A stretch of 12,453 bases of DNA from Auxenochlorella pyrenoidosa (taxonomy: Eukaryota > Chlorophyta > Trebouxiophyceae > Chlorellales > Chlorellaceae). A program made the translations under genes and the position numbers. Location of the stretch: the NCBI GenBank assembly GCA_001430745.1, contig KQ481946.1:1143600-1156052 (forward strand), given 5' to 3'. Shown one piece after another: positions 1 to 7,318 of this stretch; position 1 is the stretch's first letter; the number at the start of each line of letters is the position of its first letter. The notes under the pieces were generated by a model that was given only the letters and a program-made list of their open reading frames with translations, searched no databases and was not told the origin of the DNA.

Positions 1-1177
1 GGCGTGGCGAGGGGGGTAGGGCTGGTGGGGGTGGAGGGCGTGTCGTATGAACTGCAGGTGCGGGGAGGGGGGCACCAGGGGGCGCCCTGCCAGCACGCGC
101 GTTGTTTCGTTGATACTCAGGGGCGGAGTTGCATTGTCTGGCTGGGTAGTGTGCCTGTGGAGCGCTGCGCTGCAGAGCCAAACCCTTTGCCACGGCAGGC
201 TCTGTGGGCAGGGCGGCGGCGCTGCTCCATGGCTGCGATCACTGGCAGCCTGCAGAGGCTGCCGGCCTGGCCGCTCAAGCCCTCGCAAAGTGACGCCACT
301 TCCCGTGCCTCCCGGCACCGTCCCGCCGCCTGCAGGAGATTTACGGCCTTGAGCAGTCGGTGGCCGCTGCTCGGGCGGGCGCGGCAAACGGCGCCGCCGA
401 CGACGCCGACAACGAGGAGCGCCTCTGTGTCATCTGCCTCGTCAACGAGCGCGATACCACCGTGCTACCCTGCCGCCACATGTGAGGGCCTTGGACTTGT
501 GACGGCGCACCATGGCGCGCGCGTGTCCGCCCACCGCTGCCTGCGTGACAGGGCACATGTCTTTGGAGCACATGCGTGCGTGGCCCCTGGTGGCGATTGA
601 CACGCGTGTCGGGGCCGGCCCCGCAGGTGCATGTGCCACGAGTGCGCCCAGGAGCTGCGCAAGCAGACCAGCAAGTGCCCCATCTGCCGCAACCAGGTGG
701 AGAGCCTCCTGCACATCAAGGTACGCCGGCGAGGGTATGCTCGAGAGGTTTGCTGTGGTTGGCACACAGCGTATGCGTGGTGCGCCCCTGCCCTGGCATG
801 CAGCTGCCCCAGCGCGCCCAGCACGGCATGCCGATCGCCACGCCTGTGCAGCAGTTTCAGCAGCTATGCCTAGACAGCAAGCTGTGAGGCCGGTTTTCGG
901 AGGCCCAGCTGGGGTGGGCAGTGTGTCGAGCGCTGCCGTGCCAGTGCGGGGGGAACCTCCCAGCTCGCCTGCACAATTGAATTTGTTGCCCTGGCGCGGC
1001 CTCCTTGCCTGGCTGCAGATGTACAAGGGCCCCAAGCCGGCGCCGCAGCAGGCACTGACGGAGCGCCAGGTGGCGGACGCCCAGGCAGCCAACGCCGCGG
1101 CAGAGGCCGCCGAGGCAGCGGCCACCACCACCGGCGGCTCGTCGCCTTCGCCGGCCACGTGGGTGGGGGCCGCATGA
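1..1177 (+). CDS. RING-type E3 ubiquitin ligase, MGRN1/LOG2-LUL family (3' part only)
   Basis: Partial gene, 5' end outside the window. Exons by splice sites and family match: 1-57 (starts off-window or close to the edge), 336-481, 627-720, 1019-1177; they join in frame to 151 codons plus TGA. Exon 1 ends in GVSYELQ and exon 2 opens with EIYGL; together they match the conserved stretch just upstream of the RING in plant LOG2/LUL and animal MGRN1 proteins. The C3HC4 RING follows, numbered from the window edge: C50, C53, C65, H67, C71, C74, C85, C88, with the family strings CVIC, TTVLPCRHM, RKQT and CPICR. This finger recruits a ubiquitin-loaded E2. In plants LOG2 acts at membranes on regulators of amino-acid export; the target here is unknown. 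An Ala-rich tail of about 50 residues (QAANAAAEAAEAAATTT) follows and is probably disordered. Donors are GTGCGG, GTGAGG and GTACGC. Family assignment is strong; the left edge of exon 1 is uncertain. Confidence 0.88.
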
Positions 1178-1764
1178 GGCCGCCTGGCTCTGGGCTCTGC
1201 ACCCAGCAAAATGCGTGCATGGCGGAGTCCGCCAACTGCTCGCGGCGCCAGCCAAGGGGCCACCTCTCGGCCCTGCCCGGTCCTCTGTGAGCAGGGGCCA
1301 GGCACGCCGGGGAGATGGCCGGACCCTGCACCCAAGTTGTGCATCCCTCGCGTGCCCAGCTGTCTGTTCTGTTGCTGCGCTGATCCCCCTCTGCATCTTT
1401 CAATCACTCCTTTTTCGCGCCTCTTAGACCCTGTTTGACGCTATGCACTTCACCCCTCGGCGTTTGCGTTTCTGTACTGCCGCTCCCCACCCTTAGCAGC
1501 CCATGTTTTGTCACTCGGCTCCTGGGCTGCTCACCATGGCCGCAATTCCCTGCCCTGTATCCCGACTGCCGGCGCACATGTGAAGCCCCACTGTATGCTG
1601 TGCCACTCCTGAACTGTAATTGATTTAGAGATGCAAGTCCAGGGGCGAAAGAGCAACATGAAGGGAGGCTTGCGCGACATGGCACGCCATGGCGGGGCAC
1701 ACTGCTGCACAGGCCATCAGCCAATGCGCGCATCGCACAAGCACCAGATCACTTCTCCGTGTCA
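1178..1764 (+). other. 3'UTR of the RING gene plus promoter of the aminopeptidase gene
   Basis: This 587-bp stretch has no supportable coding exon on either strand. The first ~440 bp read as the 3'UTR of the upstream RING gene, ending near a TGTAA signal at 1615-1619. The remaining ~145 bp must hold the promoter and 5'UTR of the aminopeptidase, a compact head-to-tail arrangement. The segment 1380-1630 is visibly richer in T and A than the flanking exons. I see no clear TATA box. Short ATG-initiated frames here have no protein-like content. Confidence 0.55.
1615..1619 (+). terminator. TGTAA polyadenylation signal of the RING gene
   Basis: An exact TGTAA pentamer, the usual green-algal poly(A) signal, lies about 440 nt after the RING stop codon in the locally AT-richer sequence CTGAACTGTAATTG. 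Cleavage would be expected some 10-20 nt downstream. A five-base word can occur by chance, so position and context carry the call. Confidence 0.55.
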
Positions 1765-4700
1765 ATGTCTGGCCTGGCCTGCCGCTCCTTGCTGCTTCCG
1801 CTGCGAGCCTCTTCCAGCCTTGGCCAGGCACGGGCGGCAGCAAGGCTTGTGTACATTGAGCACGCCTCAGCTGCGGGCTTGACCAAGCAAGCCCTGCGCG
1901 CCCTGTGTTCAGCTCCTTCCGGCAGTGGGGCTCTCGCTCGCTTCCCTCCCAAGCTCGGCAGCGCGCCTGCACGATCGGCAGTCGCACCCAGGCGCACCAG
2001 CTGTAGCGCGGCAGCGGCCTCTGCAGAGGGCGCCGCGATGTCTGCGCCCGCCGCCGCCGACCTGGCGGTCGCCTCCGACCTGCTTGCCTACCTGAACGCC
2101 TCGGTCACCGAGTTCCACGCGGTGGAGGAGGCGCGGCAGCGCCTGCTGGCGGCCGGCTTCACCCAGCTGTCGGAGCGGCAGGGCTGGGAGGGCCTGCAGA
2201 AGGGCGGGCGCTACTTCTTCACGCGCAACGGCTCCACGCTGGTGGCCTTTGCCGTGGGCGCCAAGTATGAGCCAGGCAACGGCTTTATGATGGTGGGGGC
2301 GCACACAGACAGGTGGGAGCGCTCGCTGCGACGGGCAGCTTTGGGTTGAGCCCATGGGCTGCAACAGGTGCTGGGCAGGCCAGGCCGGGCAGGCCAAAGC
2401 TGCGGAGCCTGCGAACTCCCCTCCAGCCTGCTCTGCTGCCGCAGTCACAGCCGCGCTGCCCGTCTGCAGCCCTGACGCCCCCGCCCGCCCCGGGTCCCGC
2501 GCTCTGCCCGCAGCCCCTGCTTCAAGCTCAAGCCGGTCAGCAAGAGCGTGAAGAGCGGGTATGGGATGGTCAACTGCGAGCCCTATGGCGGCCTGCTGCA
2601 CCACACCTGGTGGGTGGGTGCTGGGCGCTGTGCTGGGTGTGCTGGGCGGTGCGCTGGGCGCTGTGCTGGGGGTGCTGGCTTGCAGGGCGGATGCGCACCG
2701 CAGGCAGCGTCGCCCACGCATGCGGCCCAAGGTGGTCAAACCTCTGTGGTCAAACTGCTTGTTGACCGCAGGTTTGACCGAGACCTGACTGTCGCCGGCC
2801 GCGTGCTGGTGCGGGAGGGCGAGGCCATGGCGCACCGCCTGGTGAGGCTGCCAGGGCGGCCCAGGAGGCTGGGGTGCAGCAGCTGAGATGGAGACGCTGA
2901 GATGGAATGGCTGTGGGTGGGGATGATGGAAGGGGTCGCGGAATGCTGGCGCTGCGTTTGCGTGCCAGCTGCCTTGGGTGCTCCTGTTGGGCTGGGCTGG
3001 CTGGGCAGGACGGCTGCGGCCCCGTAAGCAGCAGGCCCGCGCTGCACGTGCGCCCCTGGCCCCCCCTCTTCTCCCGACGCCCTTTCTTCTGGTGAACCGC
3101 TTACCCCTGCCCCCTGGCCCCACTCTCAAACTGCGGCTGGCCTTGCCTCCTCCCCGCAGGTGCGCGTGCCCAAGCCCATACTGCGCATCCCCATGCTGGC
3201 CATCCACCTGCAGCGAGACCTGTCCACCGCAGGTTTCAACCCCAACAAGCAGGTGGGCGGCACCACTGCCGATCCCAACGCCGTTTGGCGCACTGCGACA
3301 GACTCAACAGAGGCCTGGGTGGCCGACGTTTTGCAACCACCTGGGTGGCAACGGCACCCTGAAGGGGCCGGCGCAGCGCGGCACAGCAGGGCGTCTAAGA
3401 GCAGCTGGCAGCAGCGCTGCCCGGCAAGGAGCGCTGCAGAGGGGTGTGGTTGCAGTGCCGTCAAAACGCAGTGCACGCTGGGTGCTGGGCGCTCGGGCAC
3501 CGGCAGCTCGCCGCAGGCGGTGTGGTGTGCTGGCAGCACATCTGGGATCTGCGCATGCATGTACATGCAACGTCGAGCGCACTCACCACCCGCCGTGCCC
3601 TGCGCCGCCGTCCTCCCAACCTTTGCAGACCCAGTGCACGCCCCTGCTGGCCACCAGCATCAGGCAGAAGCTGGAGGGCGGCGCCGGCGAGGGCGCCGGC
3701 GAGGGCGGCAACGGCGCCGCCGCCGCCGATGGCGCCCTTGCCGCCGCGCGGCACCACCCGCTGCTGCTGCGCCTGCTGGCCAAGGAGCTGGGCTGCGGGC
3801 CGGAGGACATTGTCGACTTTGACTTGAACGTGGTGGACACCCAGCCCGGCGTGATTGGAGGTGGGCGGGCGCCAGCGGGGCTGCGGTGGGGTTGGGCGGT
3901 GGGGGTGGGGTGAGGGGGGGGCGCAGGATGCGCGTAGAGCATGTGGCGCACACCTGGGCGGACACGCGCCTTGGTCTGCGCGTGCATGGCATGCAAGGAC
4001 TGGAGCGGCGGGTGTGCAGCGCTCGGGTTTGCCGCCGCCCACTCTCTTGGACGCTGCCGCCACCTTGCCCTTAGCTGCCTGCCATAGGCAGGATGCACAC
4101 ATTGTATAGTGTAGTCACACTACACTATACAATTCACTGTACAATCATGCACTTCACAGTGGACTGTGTGGGCGCCCCCTGCAGGCGGAGAGGACGAGTT
4201 CATCTTCAGCGGACGCCTGGACAACCTGTGCATGAGCTACTGCTCGCTGCAGGCGCTGATCGACACGTGCGGCTCCGCCGATGACCTGGCGGGTGGGCGG
4301 CACGCTGCGCTGCGCTGCGCTGTGTCGCCTGCAAACCTCAGTGCCCTGGATCCTGCCGCTCTGCCAGCGTGGAGACGCGGCCCTTTCTCCCCCCCAACCC
4401 ACCCACCCACATGCACCCATGCACACAGCGCGCCGGCGCCCCTCAGCGCGGACACCTGCCTGTCCGGCCGCCCCCCACCCCGCATCCCGCAGAGGAGACG
4501 TGTGTGCGGGCCGTCGCGCTGTTTGACAACGAGGAGGTCGGATCCGACTCGGCACAGGTGGGCTTTCTTGCCCCCGCTGCCTGTGGCATGCTGCCGGGTC
4601 GGTGGCGTGGGCCTGCTGTTCCCAGGCAGGCGCCCCGTGCACAGAGCCATGCCATCTCGACTCCCTCCCCCACCACGCCATGGTTGCGCATGCCCTGCGT

Positions 4701-6321
4701 CCCCGGCCGGCGCCCCTCTGCGGCAATGTATGCCCGCAGCGCCGGCCCCGCCTGAGCTCCCCACCCATACCCCTGCCCGCGTGCGCCGCAGGGTGCGGGC
4801 AGCCCGGTGATGCGTGACTGCATCACGCGGGTCACGCAGCTGCTGGCGGGCGGCGCCGAGGGCGCGGTTCAGCGCGCCATGCGTGCCTCCTTCCTCATCT
4901 CGGCAGGTGGGGGCTGTCTCCGCCGCCCTGCAGTGGCGCATGTCACCCGCACCGCGTGACTTTGCCCTGCATGCGTCGCGCCCCAGGAGTATAGCGCCGC
5001 CGCGGCGGTCGCCAACCCCCTGCCCGCTCACCTCCCCTGCAGACATGGCCCACGCCCTACACCCCAACTATGCCGACAAGCACGACCCAGACCTTGCACC
5101 CAAGCTGGGCAGGTGGGCGGGCCGCCGCAGAGGGGCGGCGCAGCATGTCTGCATGCACCAGCGTTTCTGTATGGCGCAGCGTCTCTGCATGCGCCAGCCT
5201 GGGAGTGCGTGCAAGCCGGCCTTTGCGGATGCTCCGTGCCTTGAGCTGCCTGCCCTGGCGAGCGGAGTTGCCGGGGCGGCCTACCCCAGCCTGCATCCCA
5301 GGCTGCACCCATCGGCCGCGGTAAAACCCGCTGCACGCCTGCTCCCCAACACCCTCGCCCTGCAGCGGCATGGTGCTCAAGCACAACGTGAACCAGCGCT
5401 ACGCGACCACCTCCATCTCAGCCACCCTCTTCAGGCAAGCAGGGCGGTGCCGACCCCTGCTGCCAGCGCACCTGCGCTGCACCGGGCCAGGCCTGCTGCT
5501 GCGCTGCCTGCTTGCCTTCCTGGCCAGGCGCGTGTCAGCCCTCCTGCCCTCGGTGCCCACGCCGCGACTCTACGCCGCGCGCCGCCCTTGCACCCACTCA
5601 CTCACCTACCCAGGCAGCCCCACCCTCTGCAGGGAGGTGTGCCGCCGCGCCGGCGTGCCCACTGCTGAGTTTGCGGTGCGCTCCGACATGGCCTGCGGCT
5701 CCACCATCGGGCCCATCCTGGCCTCGGGGCTGGGCGTGCGCACCGTGGACATCGGCGTGCCCCAGCTGGCCATGCACTCCATCCGCGAGGCGAGCCGGGG
5801 GGGGGAGGGGGGGGGCCGGCGCGCCCGGGCGGCTAGCGGCTGGCGCTGTGGCCGGCGATGCGGCAAGAGGCGGGCCGGTGCGCATGCCACGCCGCTCCGA
5901 TTGCTGGTCCCGCCGCGTGCCTGCTTGCCAAGTCCCTTCCCCCCGGCGCTGCAGATGTGCGCCGTCGCTGACGTGGCGCACGGCCTGCGCGCCTTCACCG
6001 CCTTTTTCAAGACCATCAGCGAGCTCGACAGGACGGGTGCGGGCCCGCCGCTGCCTTGGAGTGTCTGTGCTGCTGGCCAGACGCCGCTGTCGGCAGCGAC
6101 TCTGCCATTGCTTGAGGGCAGGCGCTTGTCGCTGGGCTGCGGCTGGCGCCGCCGCTCTGCGCGCCGCCTGCCTCCGCAGCCCAGCCACCTACCCTGCCCA
6201 TCCGATCCAGCACGCTGCGCCTGCTCCACCCCTCCCCGGCCCTGCAGTCGACCCTGACACCCTCCCGCCGCCCGACATCCGCGGCACGCTGCGCGAGCCC
6301 GCCTGCGGGCACGTGCACTGA
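1765..6321 (+). CDS. DNPEP: Aspartyl aminopeptidase (M18 family), organelle-targeted, 13 exons
   Basis: Dinuclear-zinc exopeptidase that removes N-terminal Asp/Glu from peptides. Exons: 1765-2312, 2514-2609, 2772-2841, 3160-3252, 3629-3860, 4185-4292, 4493-4557, 4792-4906, 5043-5112, 5366-5434, 5633-5789, 5955-6036, 6248-6321. The sum is 1779 nt: 592 residues plus TGA, with every phase agreeing. Zinc ligands fall in the expected motifs: H180 (GAHTDS), D359 (RLDN), E397 (DNEEVGS), D443 (SADMAH), H537 ([10 protein letters not shown]); the catalytic pair is D182 and E396. Other M18 hallmarks are [25 protein letters not shown] and [14 protein letters not shown]. Residues 1-91 form an Arg/Ser/Ala-rich, acid-poor leader absent from cytosolic animal enzymes, suggesting plastid or mitochondrial import. 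A second in-frame ATG at 2038 (M92) would give a 501-residue cytosolic-type enzyme, close to the usual length. The start at 1765 is the first ATG in the leader frame. Introns 10 and 11 use GC donors. A Gly/Ala/Glu-rich insert (about 286-309) replaces a variable family loop. Confidence 0.94.
2620..2670 (+). repeat. Minisatellite in aminopeptidase intron 2
   Basis: The 18-mer GCTGGGCGCTGTGCTGGG occurs at 2620-2637 and again at 2653-2670, with further degenerate GTGCTGGGCGG units between. It lies wholly within intron 2 (2610-2771). It looks like slippage or a local duplication with no evident function. Confidence 0.7.
2734..2779 (+). other. Inverted repeat spanning the intron 2 / exon 3 splice acceptor
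   Basis: GGTCAAACCT at 2734-2743 is the exact reverse complement of AGGTTTGACC at 2770-2779, and the second arm contains the acceptor AG (2770-2771) and the first exon bases. A partial second copy of the left arm (GGTCAAACT) lies at 2748-2756. In pre-mRNA this could form a 10-bp stem with a 26-nt loop covering the 3' splice site. The pairing is seen in the sequence; any regulatory role is inference. Confidence 0.55.
2842..3159 (+). other. Aminopeptidase intron 3
   Basis: A 318-nt intron with donor GTGAGG and a pyrimidine-rich run before CCCCGCAG. Flanking exons join in phase 0 (AHRL to VRVPKP). I see no gene, repeat or RNA structure of note inside it. Confidence 0.8.
3253..3628 (+). other. 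Aminopeptidase intron 4 with a small palindrome
   Basis: At 376 nt this is the longest intron of the gene (donor GTGGGC, acceptor CTTTGCAG, phase 0). It contains the perfect 14-bp palindrome TGCATGTACATGCA at 3556-3569. I see no coding content. Confidence 0.75.
3680..3703 (+). repeat. Coding 12-bp tandem repeat in aminopeptidase exon 5
   Basis: GGCGCCGGCGAG occurs twice in tandem (3680-3691 and 3692-3703), encoding Gly-Ala-Gly-Glu twice, then runs into a Gly/Ala-rich segment. It falls in the surface loop between TPLLATSI and HHPLLLRLL, which varies in length across the family. It keeps the reading frame. Confidence 0.8.
3861..4184 (+). other. Aminopeptidase intron 5, carrying an AT-rich palindrome
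   Basis: A 324-nt intron, donor GTGGGC, acceptor CCCTGCAG, splitting a Gly codon before GEDEFIF. The first half is G-rich. The segment from about 4100 to 4160 is abruptly AT-rich and contains a perfect palindrome, listed separately. Confidence 0.8.
4101..4133. repeat. Perfect 33-nt palindrome (15-bp arms, 3-nt centre)
   Basis: The arm ATTGTATAGTGTAGT (4101-4115) is followed by CAC and then by its exact reverse complement (4119-4133). It is AT-rich inside a very GC-rich intron. A weaker nested pair, CACTGT at 4135-4140 with ACAGTG at 4156-4161, follows directly. It could be a remnant of a small inverted-repeat element, or a short RNA hairpin released from the intron. At 33 nt it is too short for a usual microRNA precursor on its own. 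Confidence 0.85.
4303..4322 (+). repeat. CGCTG pentanucleotide repeat in intron 6
   Basis: Four tandem CGCTG units lie just after the intron 6 donor of the aminopeptidase gene. This is a simple repeat with no sign of function. Confidence 0.75.
5141..5194 (+). repeat. Three 18-bp tandem repeats in aminopeptidase intron 9
   Basis: Three consecutive 18-bp units at 5141-5158, 5159-5176 and 5177-5194 share the pattern CAGC-R-T-N-TCTG-Y-ATG-S; a decayed fourth begins at 5195. They differ at only a few positions each. The period is a multiple of three and all three read without a stop in one frame, but flanking protein homology shows this is intron (5113-5365). Confidence 0.75.
5435..5632 (+). other. 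GC-AG intron (aminopeptidase intron 10)
   Basis: The exon-intron boundary reads TTCAG|GCAAGC, the optimal form of a GC donor, and the acceptor is CTCTGCAG|GGAGG. Splicing there gives ATLF-R-EVCRR, matching the gapless family sequence. The nearest usable GT is 12 nt downstream (CG|GTGCCG at 5447). It would insert four residues in frame but matches the donor consensus poorly. GC is preferred on both donor strength and family alignment. Confidence 0.75.
5790..5954 (+). other. GC-AG intron (aminopeptidase intron 11) with G-tracts
   Basis: The boundary reads CGCGAG|GCGAGC directly after the conserved QLAMHSIRE, and the acceptor CTGCAG leads into [10 protein letters not shown]. No GT lies near the boundary, so a GC donor is required by the protein. 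Immediately downstream are nine Gs, one A, nine Gs (5797-5815), which may act as a splicing enhancer or form a G-quadruplex. Confidence 0.85.
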
Positions 6322-6509
6322 GGGCATGGCAGCCGCCGCCTGGCGGCCGCGGCTCGCGACAGCCTGCCCTCCCCACGGGCTGTGCCACGGCACGGTGTTG
6401 CTGCGGCCTGCTGCCCGTGATGAGGCCCCTGAACTGCAATGCCAGATGCCTGGTGCCGCTCATGCAGCGCACCCCTGGACCTCTCCCAGTGCTTTAGGTG
6501 CACAACAGT

Positions 6510-6514
6510 TGTAA
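6510..6514 (+). terminator. TGTAA polyadenylation signal of the aminopeptidase gene
   Basis: An exact TGTAA in ACAGTTGTAAGCAC, about 190 nt after the aminopeptidase stop codon. This is the standard green-algal signal at a typical distance. Confidence 0.65.
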
Positions 6515-6658
6515 GCACTCAACTGGTGTGCATGGGCCGGTGCGCAGGCCCATGGGCTTGGCAGTTAGGCAGGGACCGTGCCGCATCACAAGCCGGCGCC
6601 TGCCCGCCAAGCGCCCAGCAGACAGCTCGCTCCCATGGTGGCTGGCGAGCCAAAGAAT

Positions 6659-6663
6659 TTACA
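6659..6663 (-). terminator. TGTAA polyadenylation signal of the MATE gene
   Basis: TTACA on the + strand (TGTAA on the minus strand), in AGAATTTACATGC. It is the first exact copy met downstream of the MATE stop codon and implies a 3'UTR of about 650 nt, long but not unusual for green algae. Chance occurrence is possible. Confidence 0.5.
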
Positions 6664-6823
6664 TGCTGCATCTATAAGTGAAGGAGAGGGCAGGGCGGCG
6701 CCATGGGACGCCGGTGAAAACTGTGGGCAGGAGGGGTGTGCAGTCAGCGGGCCCGCCTTGGAAGCAGGGCAGCACAGGCGCCCAGTCGCCGACAGAGTGA
6801 GGGTACAGGCCTGGGCAGGCGGA

Positions 6824-6847
6824 ATACTAGTACAGATTGATACTAGT
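6824..6847. repeat. Paired ATACTAGT direct repeats in the MATE 3'UTR
   Basis: ATACTAGT occurs at 6824-6831 and again at 6840-6847. Each contains the palindrome ACTAGT, so the two copies could also pair with each other. Function is unknown. Confidence 0.5.
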
Positions 6848-7318
6848 GTCGACAGAAAACTCGTGATGGCAGGCATGGTCAGCTGCTGTGGTTGGAAGGG
6901 CATCGCATGGCATCGAATCAGACTCGAGCAACGAGGGAATGAGGAAGTGGGGCAAGGGAGCCAGGTGTTGGCAGGGGGCGTGAGCGGGCGATGCGATGCA
7001 CAATGTTAGAATGACACGGCCAGGCGGCATGCCGGCCAGGCAAGTTGAGGGGGCACACGTTGACGTCTAGCTGTGTATCGAAGGGAGAAGGGGTCGGGGC
7101 TGGCATGGCATCGCATATGCTAAGCTGGATGGGGCTTGCGGAGTTTGGAACAAGCGACAGGGGATCTGGGGCAGAGGGCCCGTAAAGGCACACCCCGCAC
7201 CCAGCAATGAAACACCGAGAAAGAGGAGCGCAGCGGCAGGCGCCAACAAGGCCTCCGCCGCCTCAAAAGAAGCCGGGTGAGCCCAGCTCCAGTCTACAGA
7301 TGAGGCAGGGCCAGGTCG

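Larger units (their letters stand above)
6322..7318. other. Convergent 3'UTR region between aminopeptidase and MATE genes
   Basis: This 997-bp stretch has no supportable gene. The left ~190 bp are the aminopeptidase 3'UTR (signal at 6510-6514). From about 6659 to 7318 it is the long 3'UTR of the minus-strand MATE gene. The part around 6640-7140 is less GC-rich than the rest and holds scattered GCATCGCAT-type words and two ATACTAGT copies. The short frames here show no protein-like content. I see no tRNA or structured RNA. Confidence 0.6.

Noticed and set aside
442..1407. 321-codon open frame on the minus strand
   Set aside because: It is antisense to the RING exons and intron, with low-complexity content and no recognisable domain.
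1909..3207. 432-codon open frame on the minus strand
   Set aside because: It lies opposite aminopeptidase exons 1-4, whose protein matches the M18 family throughout. Its own product is Arg/Gly/Pro/Ala-rich with no family resemblance: a shadow of GC-rich coding DNA.
3556..3569. 14-bp palindrome TGCATGTACATGCA in intron 4
   Set aside because: It is perfect but short, made of repeated CATG words. There is nothing to separate it from chance or a simple repeat.
5447..5452. GT donor 12 nt after the GC donor of aminopeptidase intron 10
   Set aside because: It would insert four residues in a gapless conserved segment, and CG|GTGCCG is a weak donor compared with AG|GCAAGC. It remains possible as a minor form.
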